Numbered from the stretch's first letter, positions 10,985 to 24,040 are shown. The stretch is 64,000 bases of DNA from Eumeta japonica (GCA_005406025.1 BGZK01000140.1:558001-622000), one strand, 5' to 3'. Notes: generated by a model not told the origin, from the letters alone. Translations and numbers: made by a program.

Positions 10985-12796
10985 ATCTACATAGATCTTT
11001 TACAAGACCGAGTTTAATTGATAGTAGTGGCACATGCATTGACAATATGTTTGTTAAAACTGATTCTATTGATGTTAAGTCATTTATATATACAAATATT
11101 TTCTCAGACCATTATACTCTATTTTTAAAGTTAAATATGTGTAAAAAAGTGTTTAAATCACCAGATAAACCAGTAATAAACTACAAAAAGTTGAACAGAA
11201 ATAGTGGTCAAATAAATTGGTGTGATCTTCTGAACTACCAATCTCCGGATGAAGCCGTTAATCTTCTTATTGAAAAAATACATAGTATCATAGAGAAGTC
11301 ATACAAAAAACCATTACCTAAACAGAAGAAAAATCTCCCAAGAAATGTTTAGGTAACTAGTGGTATAATAACCTCGTGCAAAAGGAAGGAGTTTTTGTAT
11401 CTTATGTGGCTAAAGGATAAAAATAATATTCTTTTAAAAAAGGAATATTATAAATATTGTAAAATTTTAAGTAGGGTTATTAAAACTGCAAAACAAAATT
11501 TTGTTAATAAAGAAATAGTTGAATGTAAAGATAAAAAAAAGTTATGGCAATATATTAAGGATAAGATTGGTAAAAATCAATGTAATGATATTGAGTCCCT
11601 GGTTTGGGAGGAAACTAAAGTAACTGATCAAAAATCAATTGCGGATTGCCTGGTTAAATATTTCAGTAACGTGGGAAATATCTTAGCTTCTAAAATAAAT
11701 AAAATAAAATTCTCTATAAAAAAAACTTATGAGCTTAACCCCTACAGCATTTTCCTAGTGCCTACAAATCATTCAGAAAATGAGAAAATAATTACTGAGT
11801 TAAAGAATAAAACTGGTGGTGTAGATGGAATAATTTGTAAAATGTTAAAAACTATTGCTGGCAATATTAGTGAGTCGTTAGCACATATCTTCAATTTATG
11901 TATGAATAAAGGTATTTGGCCTTGTGCATTAAAAGCTGCTGAAACTGTACCTATATTTAAATCAGGTGAGAGGCGGTCGTCCTCAAATTATAGACCAATA
12001 TCATTAATATCAAATATAGCTAAAATTTTTGAAAAATTAGTATACAAAAGATAAATCAGCTTTATCGATAAACACAAATTAATATCTGACAAACAATTTG
12101 GTTTCGTTAAAAATAGAGGAACTAATGATGCAATAAGTTTTGTAACTGAACATATTTATAAAAAACTTGATAACAATTCTCCTACGATAGTCACATTCTT
12201 GGACCTAGCAAAGGCTTTTGACACAGTCAACCACTCGATTTTGTTAGAAAAATTAGAAGCATATGGAATAAGGGGAGTTGTTCTGGAGTTGTTGGAGGAC
12301 TACTTATCTAATAGATTTCAACGTGTTAAAATTAATGGTGCAATGAGTTCAAAAATGAAGGTATCTGTTGGTGTTCCTCAAGGGACGATTCTTGGTCCTT
12401 TGCTTTTTATACTATATATAAATGATGTCTTTGAACTGCTCCCTGACGGCTCAATAGTTTCTTATGCTGATGATACAGCAGTTTTTTGCTCAGGTAAAAA
12501 TTGGAATGAAGTTCAAGAAAGAACTACAAAGTGGTTGGAAACATTAAATGTATGGCTATGTATTAATCAACTATCCTTAAATGTAGACAAGACTACATAT
12601 ATTACTTTTGGATGCTATTCGGACAGTGTTCCTAATATCTCTGATGTATATATAGATAATAAAAAACTAAATAGAGTAAATTTCTGTTAATACTTGGGTA
12701 TAATACTTGACTCATGTATGAAATGGGATTTTCATATAAAAGAACTGATTAAGAAAATTAAGTACTTTGCTTTTGTTTTTTGTAAGTTGAGTTTAA
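10985..12796 (+). pseudogene. Broken non-LTR retrotransposon ORF2 (CR1/jockey-type)
   Basis: A 5'-truncated ORF2 interrupted by stops at about 11350, 12051 and 12688. It begins inside the endonuclease C-terminus (SSGTCIDNMFVK, SDHYTL). It then has the reverse-transcriptase finger motif (NYRPISLISNIAKIFEKLVY), the palm motif LDLAKAFDTVNHSILLEKL, VGVPQGTILGPLLF and the catalytic YADDTAVF. After the last stop the frame continues YLGIILDSCMKWDFHIKEL. It breaks off near 12796 with no clear poly(A). It lies on the opposite strand to the 3CxxC exons, upstream of the first one listed, so it may sit in an intron. The two catalytic aspartates are present, but the element is dead. Confidence 0.9.
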
Positions 12797-13459
12797 TCAA
12801 GGATCGAGGGTGATCGGATTGGCATCGGACACAGCGTCGGGATCCGAAACGGGAACGGGATCGTGATCAAGATCGTAATAGAAAAGTTCCCAAAGCCATT
12901 CTAAACAACCTATATTTAAATATATGAAACTACGTTCTGAGTAGTGTTTCTTGTATTTAGAACGCACTTGCAGAGTTGAGTCAATGACAAATGTACAGAT
13001 AGCAGGTGAGAAAGCTGAGTGAAAATAAGTGTTACTTTACTTAAATCTGTATGGTTAATTTTTATGTTTCATAAAATATCACTCTGAAGTAGTATCCAGT
13101 ATCGTTAGGCACTTGTCGCTGACCACATTTTATGATAGACGCTTTAAAGCGCAGAAAGAAATTAATGAAGTCTACTTACATTTAAATGCTTGATTTCTAT
13201 ATGTTTTATAACTTTATATCTTCATTCAAAAAAGGATAAATCTTGTAATAAAGATAATAATTAACAATGATTTTTTTAAGGCCGAAATTATATTCATTAC
13301 ATATATTTGGGGATTTTTTTTTTGAAGCGATGAATTATGTATATAATGAACATTTATTTTTATTTAATTTTGGAACAGATATTAATTAGGTTAATAAAAA
13401 AAATCTTAGAAAAAAATATTTAAGTACCTATGTATAGTTATTTAGTAAAATTATTTGAT

Positions 13460-13672
13460 TTTCTCCTAATCATCCTGGCCATCATCATAACAATCATTCG
13501 AAGCTTCATCATGAAGCCAATTTTAATATTGTGGGTTCAAGTGATCGTCAGCATCATCATTGTTATTGTCCTTACTGACAGCTTCTTCTGCAAAGAGAAA
13601 TAAACAAATTAAAAAAATATGTAACTAAAAATATGGTAAATTACAACCTGAAGTCCAAGCATAATACCTGGT
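13460..13672 (-). other. Possible acidic exon pair
   Basis: On the minus strand a short piece ending in a donor (CCAG/gtatta, near 13672) can join in phase to a good acceptor (tttctctttgcag, near 13590). The product is acidic (EEAVSKDNNNDDADDHLNPQ, then a TAA, then NWLHDEASNDCYDDGQDD and a stop). It could be an upstream exon of the 3CxxC gene, another decayed gene, or chance. The internal stop argues against function. Not recognised. Confidence 0.2.
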
Positions 13673-13894
13673 TCCTGAATGGATTTGTACTGTTCATGTG
13701 TCAGTCAATATAAAATTTGTAAGAGTTCGTACCATGTCCACACAAATAAACTGCGAGCGAAAGTTGTTTTCTATATAGATTATCGAGTTTTTGTTCCTTT
13801 TTTAATGTTCTTTGAAATAATTACTAAAATCTCTGACAATTTTAACAATATTTGGTACGTATATACAATTGAAAAGATATACGATACATTTTTA

Positions 13895-14045
13895 GGGCTC
13901 TGTAAGAATAAATATGAACTCTTATAGCTACACCGATTTAGATAAACTTTGGTAGGGAGTTCGCTGAAAACCAATAAAAGTATACAATACCTATTTTGGG
14001 TTCCATGAGAAATATTGAGAACCCTTATAGTTTTATCGCTTTTAA
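13895..14045 (-). repeat. Degenerate scraps of the GGTTCCG repeat
   Basis: Two similar motifs, TGAACTCTTATAGCTACACC and TGAGAACCCTTATAGTTTTA, about 100 bp apart. They resemble the reverse complement of the 3' end of the repeat at 15460-16212. Confidence 0.35.
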
Positions 14046-15173
14046 TAAAATTTTGTAGGAAGGTAAGCAAAAACCTCAACCAAAAATATTATTGAGCCTT
14101 TAGCTTTCACAGCAAAAGATTCAATAGAATTTACTAAAAATTATTATATTCTACCAATCCAGCTGAAATATTCAGTTTTTTTTTTCCTTTTTACCAAGGA
14201 AAATATTAAGAACATAATTCAGTTTACTCAGAAATGAAACGAAACTAAAATAAACGGAAAGTGAGGGCGTGCTCGAAGGCGCACCACAAGCGGTATGAGA
14301 GCGAGCACGGGAGAGACGATGTGGTGACTGCTACTGAAATGAACTTCGTCGAGAGGGCGGCGCTGCCGGCGGAGGTTCAAAGCAATAAGAAGTATGTTTG
14401 TTATATTTTCATGATTAAATAACTGACTCAATTTATGACATCTTGCAAAGAAATAACTTGCATCTTGAAGATGGGTATGTGTTACTTTTTATTACAGGAA
14501 ATTGTATGAGAAAATTAAATTGGTGAAAAAAAAAATAAACCCACGCCAAAGCTATGATCGGAATAAATGAGAGAGAATTAGGCCACGTGGGCAATGCACG
14601 GGCGGTGAATTAATTGTAAAACAAATTCATCACAACACTTAGTATTGATTTTAATATTACAATTATTTAGATATGTCACCACGGTACGTATAGCTATTGG
14701 TAGTTTTTTTCATATTCAAAACGATTAATCTTTTTGACATTCTAAAATTCAAATTTGATTTAGATCAACTTTAGTAGAGATGGCTTTCGAATAGTGTCAG
14801 GGTATAGACTTTTGTTGGAGCCTGAAATAGTATTCAATAAATTATTTTCCTTCCAGACAAAAAAATAATAAAAGATAACGTTCGGTATATACTTATGTCG
14901 GTTAATTAGATAAAGAATATATGCTTTTTTGATACAATTTCGTCTATTATGGTATATATTAGTGTTTGGTGTATGAACGGTGAAGATCGGCCCAGGCATT
15001 AGAGAAGTATCGCACATCAAACATTTTTATAATATGAAAATACAGCGTCTAGCATATCTCGAAGACGTTACGTCCGATCGGGTTGAGACCTATTACGAGA
15101 TTTTTCGTAGGTACGATTAGCTTTCGAATGCTGCAATCGCAGAGATCGTCTATTCAATAGTTTCGGAGCTGTT

Positions 15174-15203
15174 GCCGTGCATAGGAATTTTCCTATGCAC
15201 GGC
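15174..15203. repeat. Perfect 14-bp hairpin
   Basis: GCCGTGCATAGGAA, a two-base loop, then its exact complement TTCCTATGCACGGC. Confidence 0.9.
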
Positions 15204-15459
15204 ACCAGCTATGCATGAAAATAGGTTTTTGTCTAACAGCTAAAGAAGAGAACAATTTTACTTCAAGCTACTTCTGTCTGTTTGCAACAAATTTTTGCTA
15301 GAAACGTTTTATAAATTAGACATTCGGCATAAGGGTTAGCCACACAAGTCAATATCATATAAATTTATTTCGTCATGCTATGATTTGTACGCTACTTTTA
15401 TTCTATGATTGCAGTAAAAATCAAAATTACATTAAAGAACGGGCCAAGACCATGTCAGA

Positions 15460-16212
15460 CTATTATAGGGTTCTGAAGTCATTATTACAAAGAAATGCAC
15501 TACAGATGAATAACGTACGTCGTTACACTTTTTTACACGTTTCTCGTACAGAATAGTTATAAGCACTTTAGTCGCCTATTACTAGAAAAACGAGTAGATG
15601 TGTCGACTATTACTATTAAACTAATGTAAACTATAGTGCATCATTAAAAGAGCGTATCTTCGTAGCACTTATGTCCTTTTGTTGGGAAGCGCAGTTTTTC
15701 TGCAATAACTCAAAAACAGCATATCCGACCATGTTCAAAATTATAAGTAATTTTGGAATTATTGTAATTAATTTTCGTTGTAAGTATTTATTAAGTTTAC
15801 TTTCGTTATTTTTTTCATATTTTTTGAACATACGGTTTAAAATGAGGGGGGCACAATTTCTGCAAATTTCGGAGCGATTATTTCCGAAAATTTTCAAGTA
15901 ATCAAAAAAATTGCTTGAAAACCTTATCGTTTTTAAAAAAACTGACAAAACATGTGCCACCCTGAGATGTTTTCTGAAAAAAAATTTTTCAGCCTATGTA
16001 AATGTATGAAGTGCTCCGTCTAAAAATATTTATTTTTGAAATTCAACCACCAAAGTAAGTAACAGCTTATACAAGACACCTACACTATAAATTTCATCAA
16101 TACATGTTTTGTAGTTTTTGAATAAAATGCCTGTGACATACGGACGGACGGACTGACGGACATGACGAAACTATAAGGGTTCCGTATTCGCCATTTTAGC
16201 TCGGAACCTTAA
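15460..16212 (+). mobile_element. Lepidopteran GGTTCCG dispersed repeat
   Basis: Shows the ordered blocks of a repeat I recognise from many moth and butterfly genomes: AGGGTTCTG at the start, a TTTTTTCATATTTTTTGAAC block, GGAGCGATTATTTCCGAAAA, a GGACGGACGGAC run near 16142, ACATGACGAAACTATAAGG and finally GGTTCCG...CGGAACCTTA. The start and end are short imperfect inverted repeats. It is probably non-autonomous. The open frames on both strands inside it are not convincing genes. Confidence 0.75.
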
Positions 16213-16379
16213 TAATGCAAGTTCAACTCCCTTGGAGAGCATTCCCTACGTTGAATTTATATCACATTTTTTTTAGATCAGATTCAAATTTGTTTATGGT
16301 AAAAAAGCATGTATGATTCCAGATTGTAGAAGTAAAATGCTAAATATTTTGTCTATTGTTGAATTCACACTTGCCATAT

Positions 16380-16510
16380 TGCCTTGTATTATTTAAATAG
16401 TGTCATCTATTACATTGCGAAATTTATCTCAATATACTATTTAAATAATGCCATCTGTTAGACATAAAATTTATTTCAATGCTTTATTTAAATAGTCCCA
16501 TCTGTATAAA
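16380..16510. repeat. Three diverged units of the 46-bp minisatellite family
   Basis: CATCT cores at 16404, 16452 and 16499 (spacing 48 and 47). The middle one continues CTGTTAGACATAAAATTTA, close to the unit at the left end of the window. This is an isolated, diverged patch about 14 kb from the main array. Confidence 0.65.
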
Positions 16511-17897
16511 GTACCATCAATTATTGGGACCCGATCATATAGCAGCAACATTATTATCAAAAAATGATGTGAAGTAACGCTAAAAGGAAAGTTCCTTTTT
16601 TTCTAGGAAAGACACCTATTTAGAAACATTTAAAAAATAAAATTATATCAAAGTACAAATTCTCTTTCAAATTTTTACGACTGTTTTCGAGAGGGCGTAT
16701 ATTTATGTATATCGGATCGCCGGTTATCGATTTTATTTTTTAAAGATACTTTCCGCTCACGGCTTTACCCGCACGGATGTGAAGCTTCTCGCATTTATTC
16801 CGATTATTGCGTTAGACAGTTTATTTTTTGGACATCTAATTTTCTGATGTCATTTCTTATCTTACCGCAAACATAGTTTCTCGCAATAAAATGCAAGCAT
16901 CTGAGCAACCGACCTGGGTCAGCGGCTTTTGAGTTTGACGTGGAAATATAAACGAAAAGGAAACCTTTACCAAAATAACAGATTTCATCAAAATCATTAG
17001 AACTGTTCGCTAGATCGTCATGGCATAGATATTTATACTACAAATAAATCTGTAGTGTCTGTCTGTATGTCCGTCTAAATAGGTACATTTTGTTTTTTGT
17101 AAAATTTTTTAATGAATATTTTATAATTTACTGATTCCTGATTCTATCAATTTTAATAGGCATGATGACAGTAAACAAGAACCACGAAAATAATGTATTT
17201 ATCCATTGCAATACACTTAACAATTAAATATTTATTTTCATTAGAGACTATTAATTTATTTGAGGAAATAAAACTACAAAATACAAACGTCCGCCATGCT
17301 CAATCGAACACCAATAAAATTTAATTACGTCACGTCCGTGTACAAATTGTCGCTATCACATAAATTCCATACGAAACTCAACGATCGCTACACTTATTGT
17401 TTTAATCTGTATTTAGAGTATTTCGTGGTTATTATAGATCTGTTGCTTAGTTTTGAATTCTCAATAACAAATTAAGTCATGGATGAAGGACTTACCAAGG
17501 CAAACAGCTCGAATTTGCCTAGAGTTAATTCCTCAATGCTGCTAGTTTGTTAAAATTTGAAATCTATTTTAAAAAGCCTGTCTTCATATGTTTAGTGTTA
17601 GAGATTATGGTATTAAAATAATGTTTTTATTATATAACATATGCTTACCTATCAATTTCGGTCAATATTTAGAAGTGGAGCTCCACCTATTTTTGGCTAT
17701 AAAATTTGACCTAATGAAGATATCGATTTGGTTTTTGCGCTATTGTATTCGCCTTGTCAGCGGATTTAATATTATCAGATGATAACATTAAATCACATAT
17801 AAAAGACACACGCCATACAAAATATACGATATAAAGTAACACTTACGTGAAAATAATCTTCACAGAAATAAATAAGAGAATTTTGGTATATGACGTA
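16511..17897. other. Stretch without recognised genes
   Basis: AT-rich. I see no credible exon. Open frames at 17588-17782 and 17793-17990 look random; the latter overlaps the tail of jockey copy 2. Confidence 0.5.
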
Positions 17898-18850
17898 TTT
17901 TTTTTTTTCCTCTTGCGGTGAGCAAGTAAAAAATGCATAACGTATACACGCGCGTCCGTGCACGCGGGTAGTGTGGGGGCTAAAACCCACTAAAAATTTC
18001 CTCCTAAAGTTGGAATAATTTAGTCTGCAATGCTATATAACTGGACTTCTATAATAGCTTCACTGAACGCGGCCGGACGACACGCGGGGGTGTCGACGGC
18101 GCGTGATATACTCTATGGACGATTCCTTAAGGGATCGCCTCGGCATAGGAGTCACTGGATACCGACATGAGTCGGGTCTATTTTACCTACGGGTGTAGTA
18201 GGCGAGCTATGGTCTAAGACCTAACTAGTAGAGGAATAGATACGCTTAGTCAGGTCATGTGTATCGTTGACTTCCATGAGACTCTATCTACTGCCGCTGT
18301 AAGATCGTCAGGTGAATCAGTAAGTATATTTCGTGGCCTACGGATAAAATGATGACGGGGAGGTTGTTCGTAATTAACTGCTGAACGAAGGAGCGCATTG
18401 GGATATCCCGTAAAGTCGAAGGATCGCTTGGATGCATCCTTCATGAATTTAGCTGTGGTTGGGTGTTATAAGTCGCTGTGAAGTATTGAGTTACGGACGC
18501 ACCATTGTTCATCCGTAGCGTCCCTACAGAATTTATTCTGAATAACTTGGATCCAATCCGGTGCTTTAGGGACAGCGTGAGCGAAGACCGAGTATGCGTA
18601 TGTCAACACCGTCCTTATACGCGCACTATTTACAAAATGTGCATATATACACATTTTGCAAATAGTGCACTTATTTCGCCGAGATAGTTTGCTTTTTCTA
18701 CCAAGCATGGCTCCGAGCCGCACTCGGTAAAAAATTGCAGTTTTTCTAACGCGCTCGATGTGATTTTAAAATGAAGATTTTATCGAGCGTGACTCCTAGG
18801 TATATGTAATTGAATTGCCACGAAATATTCGCGTTCGACATTCTGAGATG
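17898..18850 (-). pseudogene. Jockey-type LINE fragment, copy 2, with 3' region and poly(A)
   Basis: Same family as copy 1. It reads on the minus strand: YLGVTLDK-like start near 18800, then RLGAMLGRKSKLSRRNK, IRTVLTYAYSVFAHAVPKA, FCRDATDEQWCVRNSILH, and MKDASKRSFDFTGYPNALLR after a frame change. The matching GC-rich 3' region and the poly(A) (T run at 17898-17908) follow. It is 5'-truncated and frame-broken. A 25-bp imperfect inverted duplication (18621-18670) disrupts the YKMCI region. Confidence 0.87.
18621..18670. repeat. Inverted duplication inside jockey copy 2
   Basis: Two adjacent 25-bp arms (18621-18645 and 18646-18670) match as reverse complements at 22 of 25 positions. Copy 1 has only one of them, around ACAAAATGTGCAT, so the second arm arose in copy 2. 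Confidence 0.8.
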
Positions 18851-20870
18851 ATGACTTGGATCTCGCTATGCAAGATTAAGCTACTTATATCTTATTGTTT
18901 GGCACGTAAACAAAGAATTTAATAGGGGTTTTTAATGACGTATTAACGTAATGAGGAACCACACACCACTTATACACTTTCGAATTTGTATCTGAATAAA
19001 ATATATCTGATTTTTTGCTTTAACTCCCTAGCGCTTACTTAATACAAATACATGAGCGTGACGTCACAAGCAGGCGCCATGACACCGGGCACCGTTTTGG
19101 TGCTAATTTATAAACATATAATTAAAATAGCATTTATTTCTAAAAAACCTTTGTTCATTGCAAAAATAAAATATTTTTTTGGATATAGTAGATTCTTAAG
19201 AATATTATAAAACTGCTTTTCAAAATCATTCATCATGCCTATTCTACTCATGGTACCCTAAAAATGTATTATATGTTCTACCGTTGACTTCTAACTATCT
19301 TTACACTAGATTTTATTAAAATTTGTAAAATTGCAAGGATGTTTAATTATATTCACGGAATCCTAAAATAATATCATATATCCTTCTTTTGACTTCCAAC
19401 TGTGTACATACAAAATTTTAGGAAAATTACTAAAATCAGAAAGTTCTTATTTACTTTCACGGACCCCTAACATGTATCTTATATCCTTCTATTGGTTTCC
19501 AGCTATCTTTACACTTTTATATTAAATTTTAAATTAATTCATATATGGAAATCAGTTAAAATATAAAGGTTCTTATTGACTCTCAGGAAACCTTAAAACT
19601 CATCATTAATTTTTATTGTGCATAGCATTTTTCCACGATTGACCCCCGTGTGGACATAAAATGAATTCTTACATCATTTATGTCCATTATGTCCATACAT
19701 GTGTCCATCATGATACCTATCCCGCTTTTCGTCCTCGATTTCGACAGATTCGGTTCTGCCCCCAATCTCGATCCTGGTTCCACCTTTTACTTTCACCACC
19801 TTGATTCAATTCCGATAGTTATTCCATTTTTAAGTAAATGTTTTATGCAGGAATCCTAAATTTTCAACATTAAAAGTACTTAAATATAACCAGTATGCTC
19901 TTCTACCTTCCAGTAAAAATCTCAATGATCAATTCTATCTTGCCCAAGATACTAAGGACAAACAAATAAACAGACAGATGGACAAAATATTAATGAATAT
20001 AAATAATTATATTTATATTTAATACACATAAAAAAAAAAAAACTTTATTAACTTAAACATAGTAGTTTTGAAATCACAGACAGGCACTTAATTTTATTTA
20101 TGTATGTAGATTTACATATATCCTTTCTACAATGGGAATCTGACTAATGACTATTGCCACAGTGTTTTCACTACAATCAACAAAATATATGCATGGCGGT
20201 ACTTTCTTTAGTTGTTCCTCTTATTATTTTGTCAACTTCCACAACACAAACTTCACTGTTTCAATTGTGTAGCAATAATAGCGCCGGCCACTAATCTCCG
20301 TTAACGAACGGAATGTGTTATTCCTTTGTATAAGAAATAAATAGTTCAGGCTTTTATGGATAAGTAATTTATTAATACTTCCGTGGGCTGCATACATATA
20401 GTGCGGTTTAGCTATTGTTTTCTAAAGAGTGTCGCCAAATATGCCAATATTGTAATTGACACATCTCCATTTTCACAAACATTAAAGTCATTTAATTGTC
20501 ACTATCAGCTAACCTAATGTAAACATGGTAAAACATATAACAAACATCTCAATTATATCTGTTAAATAGTAAGCTTTAAACAATACTAAAATATGAAATA
20601 GGCCCATAGTGCTATTGTAACAACATATAGTTTATAAATTTCACAGTGGTGTCTTAATAATTAAGTTACAACAAAAAAAAAAAAGCGTTTTATTTCAAGT
20701 ATTTATATTTCTAGTTTTCATATTGTTCAGGCCTCATAACATGACCAAATCTATTAGTATTGGTGCTAGTGTGTTGTGGATAATCCAGAGAAATGTTTGT
20801 ACAATTTCGACTAACATGAGCATTTTGTTTCAGGCACAGACTGAGTTAGTATCGGTGTTTGCAATTGATG
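18851..20870. other. Stretch without recognised genes
   Basis: AT-rich. A GTGACGTCACAAGCAGGCGCC block near 19060 looks like a repeat end, but I could not pair it. The part nearest 20870 may include the 3' LTR of the gypsy element, but no matching LTR was found upstream. Confidence 0.4.
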
Positions 20871-23390
20871 TGTAAAGTCTGGAGAAGAAGGTCCATGATA
20901 AGCTGTCCGTTTCTACGAAAAGTGCCTAAAGGTGAAGTTACAATATAAGAACAGGGCTCTCGTCCTACTCTTGTGACAATCCCAGGCACCCAGAAACCAT
21001 TAGAAGGCACCCATAAATCATCAAGTTTATGTTTAAAATATACCTCATCCCCCTTCTTTGTAAGGTTTTAATTTTTTACTATGCTGATTGTAATAAATTG
21101 AAGATTTATTTTTTTATGTTTCAATTTTATACTGAATTAGATGATAATTAGTTATCCCTGGTTAATAACTTCATCCATTAGGATCCTAGTTCTCAAATGT
21201 CTTCACATCAAGAGCTGAGCAGGTGAGAAATCTTTGAGTTTATTTGGAGTATTTCTGTAAAGTAATAAATCGATATAAGGATCAGTGCCATCTGTTTCAC
21301 ATTTTCCGAGAACATTCTTTACAATTCCAACTGTTCTTTCTGCTATTCCGTTTGAGCGACTATGATATGAGCTGAAAGTAGTATGTTTGATTTCCCATTC
21401 ATCAACAAAATTTTGAAGAACTTAAGGGTGAACTATTATTAGAAATTATTATTTTAGGAATTCCATGGCAGGCAAATATAGATATTATGTGAGCCGTGAT
21501 AGTTTTTGCTAATGAAACAAATTGCAGCAAGATGATTTCTATGTATTTAGAGAAATAATATATAACAATGAGGTACTTTGAACCTTTATAATCAAAGAGG
21601 TATATTTCTATTTTATGCCATGGTATTAATTTATAGTCATTATGAATAATTGGTTCTTTGGAATTATTTTTCTGAAAAGTAAAGCTTGTGTGACGTTGTG
21701 TAATATATTTCTCTATTTTCAAGTTGATATGTGGCTAATAAACTTTGCCTGTAGCTAAATTTATACAGCTATTAATGCCTTGGTGTTCTTAAAATTTCTT
21801 CTTTCATACTTTCAGGTATAATTATACTTGTAGACTTAAAACCACATTATCAATAACACAGATTTCATTTTTAAGTTGGAAATAAGGCATGATATCTTGA
21901 TTAACAGAACTTGTGTTCAGGCCAACTAATCAAAGAATAATGAAATTTGAAAATTTTATGTTTGACTTTGCGTTGTTTCTCTCTGCATTTTTTCTGCTTT
22001 TTTAGGATTTATAGACAAACTAGGTATAACCATATTTATATGCAAATCAATATCCTTCTCAATGTCTGTTAGAACATTTTCAGAGAGGGCTGCTCGAGAT
22101 AATGCATCAGCTATATAAAGATAACGACCAGGTTTATAACTAACATGTAAATGATAAGGCTGTAGTCCTAGTATTATCCTTTGTAGATAAGGCGGAATGT
22201 TGTATAAAGCACTTTTGAACAGTTATAAAGGGTTTGTGATTCGTTTCCACTGTTATCCGTCTTCCATAGATGTAATGATAGAATTTCTTACAATCAAATA
22301 TAGCACCGGGATAAGCTCCTTTCATATTTGTCTGTTTTTCTGTTGACATTTTGTAAGAAAAGCAGAGGCATAGGCTGCTTTTTGTGCAAGACAGCACCCA
22401 TTGCATCTTTTGATAATGAAATAGGTTTAGTAGGATCATAGTATGTTAAGGCTGGAGACGAGTGAATAATTATCTTTAAGCTTTTAAATTCATTTTCATG
22501 TTGATTAGACTGATACCATTCAATATTTTTAGCTAGCAAGGTTCTTAAATAAGTGGTTTCTTATTACAAATTCTTTATACATGGTATTAACTAATTTACC
22601 ATTCCTAGAAAATGCTGTAATTCACTAATAGCAGTAGGTGTAGGCATTTTGTTGATTTTCGTCTCATCTACACTTATACCACTTTCAGAAAAAATATGAC
22701 CTATATATTCACCTTATTTTTGCAAATTCCAGATTTTTGTTTATTAAATTTTATGTTAATTTCACAAACTCATTCCAATACTTTTTTTAAAATGTTCATT
22801 ATGTTCATTAATACTACGTACATAGAAATGTATAAAATTCATCCATTAATATTTTACTCTGGTAATTTTCCCAAAACATTTGACTGTTCAAAGCTGTGAA
22901 AAATTACTGGAACAGCATTGATGCCAAAAAGGAAGTGTTTGGTCTATATCAACCATAAGGAGTAACGAAAATGCAAAGCTTGGATGATTGCTCATTCAAC
23001 TTCAACATCTAAAAACGTTCATTAGCATTTAAAGTTGTAAAGTATTTCACATCGGCTAGACCAGTCTTTATTTCGTCGAGAGCTGGAAACGGGTAATAAC
23101 ATCTCACAATAGCTTGGTTTAGTTTACGAGGATCTATACATAGAAATTTTCCATTCTTTTTTGAAGTTAAAATAATAAAACTTACCCATTCTATTGGTTC
23201 TTCGACACATATTACTTTTTTTCTATAAGTGACAATTCATGTTCCAAAGGTTTTTGGAGTTGTACAGGAATTCGCCTGCATGTTTCAATAGTTGGAGTTA
23301 CATCAGGCTTGAGGGTAAAATTACATTCTAAATCGCAATAAATGGTTCTCGCATGAAAAGTACATAAATAGAGAAACAGAGACTGAATTT
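20870..23390 (-). pseudogene. Decayed Ty3/gypsy-type LTR retrotransposon pol
   Basis: Minus-strand pol fragments in the normal order. Reverse transcriptase at about 23350-22900 (RRIPVQLQKPLEHELSLIEK, then SKKNGKFLCIDPRKLNQAIV, TTLNANERF). RT connection and RNase H at about 22750-22140 (SPALTYYDPTKPISLSKDAM, DGRRITVETNHKPFI). Integrase core at 21722-21402 (IPWHKIEIYLFDYKGSKYLI, YYFSKYIEI, FACHGIPKIIISNNSSP). C-terminal domain at about 21060-20875 (FWVPGIVTRVGREPCSYIV). Many stops and frameshifts, no gag or env recognised, and no paired LTRs found. The integrase asparagine in ISNN replaces the usual catalytic D of SDNG. It lies about 550 bp downstream of the ABHD16 stop. Confidence 0.88.
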
Positions 23391-23891
23391 TATAATATGT
23401 TTAGTTATAAAATGTAACACAAGCTGTTACAAAAACACCACGACCTTCTCTTTAGAATTATTGTTTCAAAGAAATAAAATCAGTATTTTACCTTCAACTA
23501 AGAAGAATATTTTACAACATTAAAACCGTTTATTAATAAATAAGTTACAAAACTACAAAATTACAAGACCCTAAAGTTAACCCTAAGGATATACAAGACC
23601 CTTTGACAAGATGACAAAACATATAAGCTACACGTATTTTCAATTTAAAATTTAAATATTTCTATAAATATTATTTGAATATTTTGTTTGATTACATAAA
23701 TTTAAAAATAAATGCAGTGAGTAATTTCATATTACATGAAAAAGAAAATTCATATAATTTGAATATTTATCAGATATTACAGTACTTTAAATTCATAAAT
23801 TTGGACAGGGTAGCACATGTAACCATCTACTTTACCATGAAGACCTATAGGAAACTTTAAATTGATTTAGACATAATTTTTCTGTGACACA

Positions 23892-23897
23892 TTTATT
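23892..23897 (-). promoter_or_regulatory. Polyadenylation signal of ABHD16
   Basis: AATAAA on the minus strand, about 42 bases after the ABHD16 stop codon, implying a very short 3' UTR. Confidence 0.7.
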
Positions 23898-23938
23898 ACA
23901 CAATCTACCAGAATACAAATATTCATATTATATGAAAT

Positions 23939-24040
23939 TTAAGTACGTTGTTTGAGAGCCTTGGTGAGCACTGCTTCGAAGTGCGTTTCAGACAGTTGCA
24001 CACAATGCGTACTCTCTACGTCCGACATGTATTTTGCAAT
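23939..24040 (-). CDS. ABHD16A: ABHD16 exon 9 (catalytic histidine, C-terminus)
   Basis: 34 codons including TAA; acceptor ttttcag/ATT. Encodes KYMSDVESTHCVQLSETHF, matching the family FEATHCTPL with the catalytic His. Confidence 0.93.
   Translation of the reverse strand: MAKYMSDVESTHCVQLSETHFEAVLTKALKQRT

Larger units (their letters stand above)
12797..15450. other. Stretch with weak exon candidates and repeat scraps
   Basis: No gene is supported. Contents: an Arg/Asp-rich scrap at 12806-12890; a possible pair of minus-strand exons at about 13460-13672; two degenerate GAACCCTTATAGTTT-like motifs near 13905-14040; and a GC-rich island at 14255-14380. Confidence 0.5.

Noticed and set aside
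12806..12890. Arg/Asp-rich or Arg/Ser-rich coding scrap
   Set aside because: Both strands give RD- or RS-like peptides because of a GATC/CGGGA-rich composition; has stops and no splice context.
15631..15960. Overlapping open frames on both strands
   Set aside because: Both fall inside the GGTTCCG dispersed repeat and have no recognisable protein character.
20280..20640. Candidate LTR of the gypsy element
   Set aside because: No matching copy found on the other side of pol near 23.4-23.9 kb.
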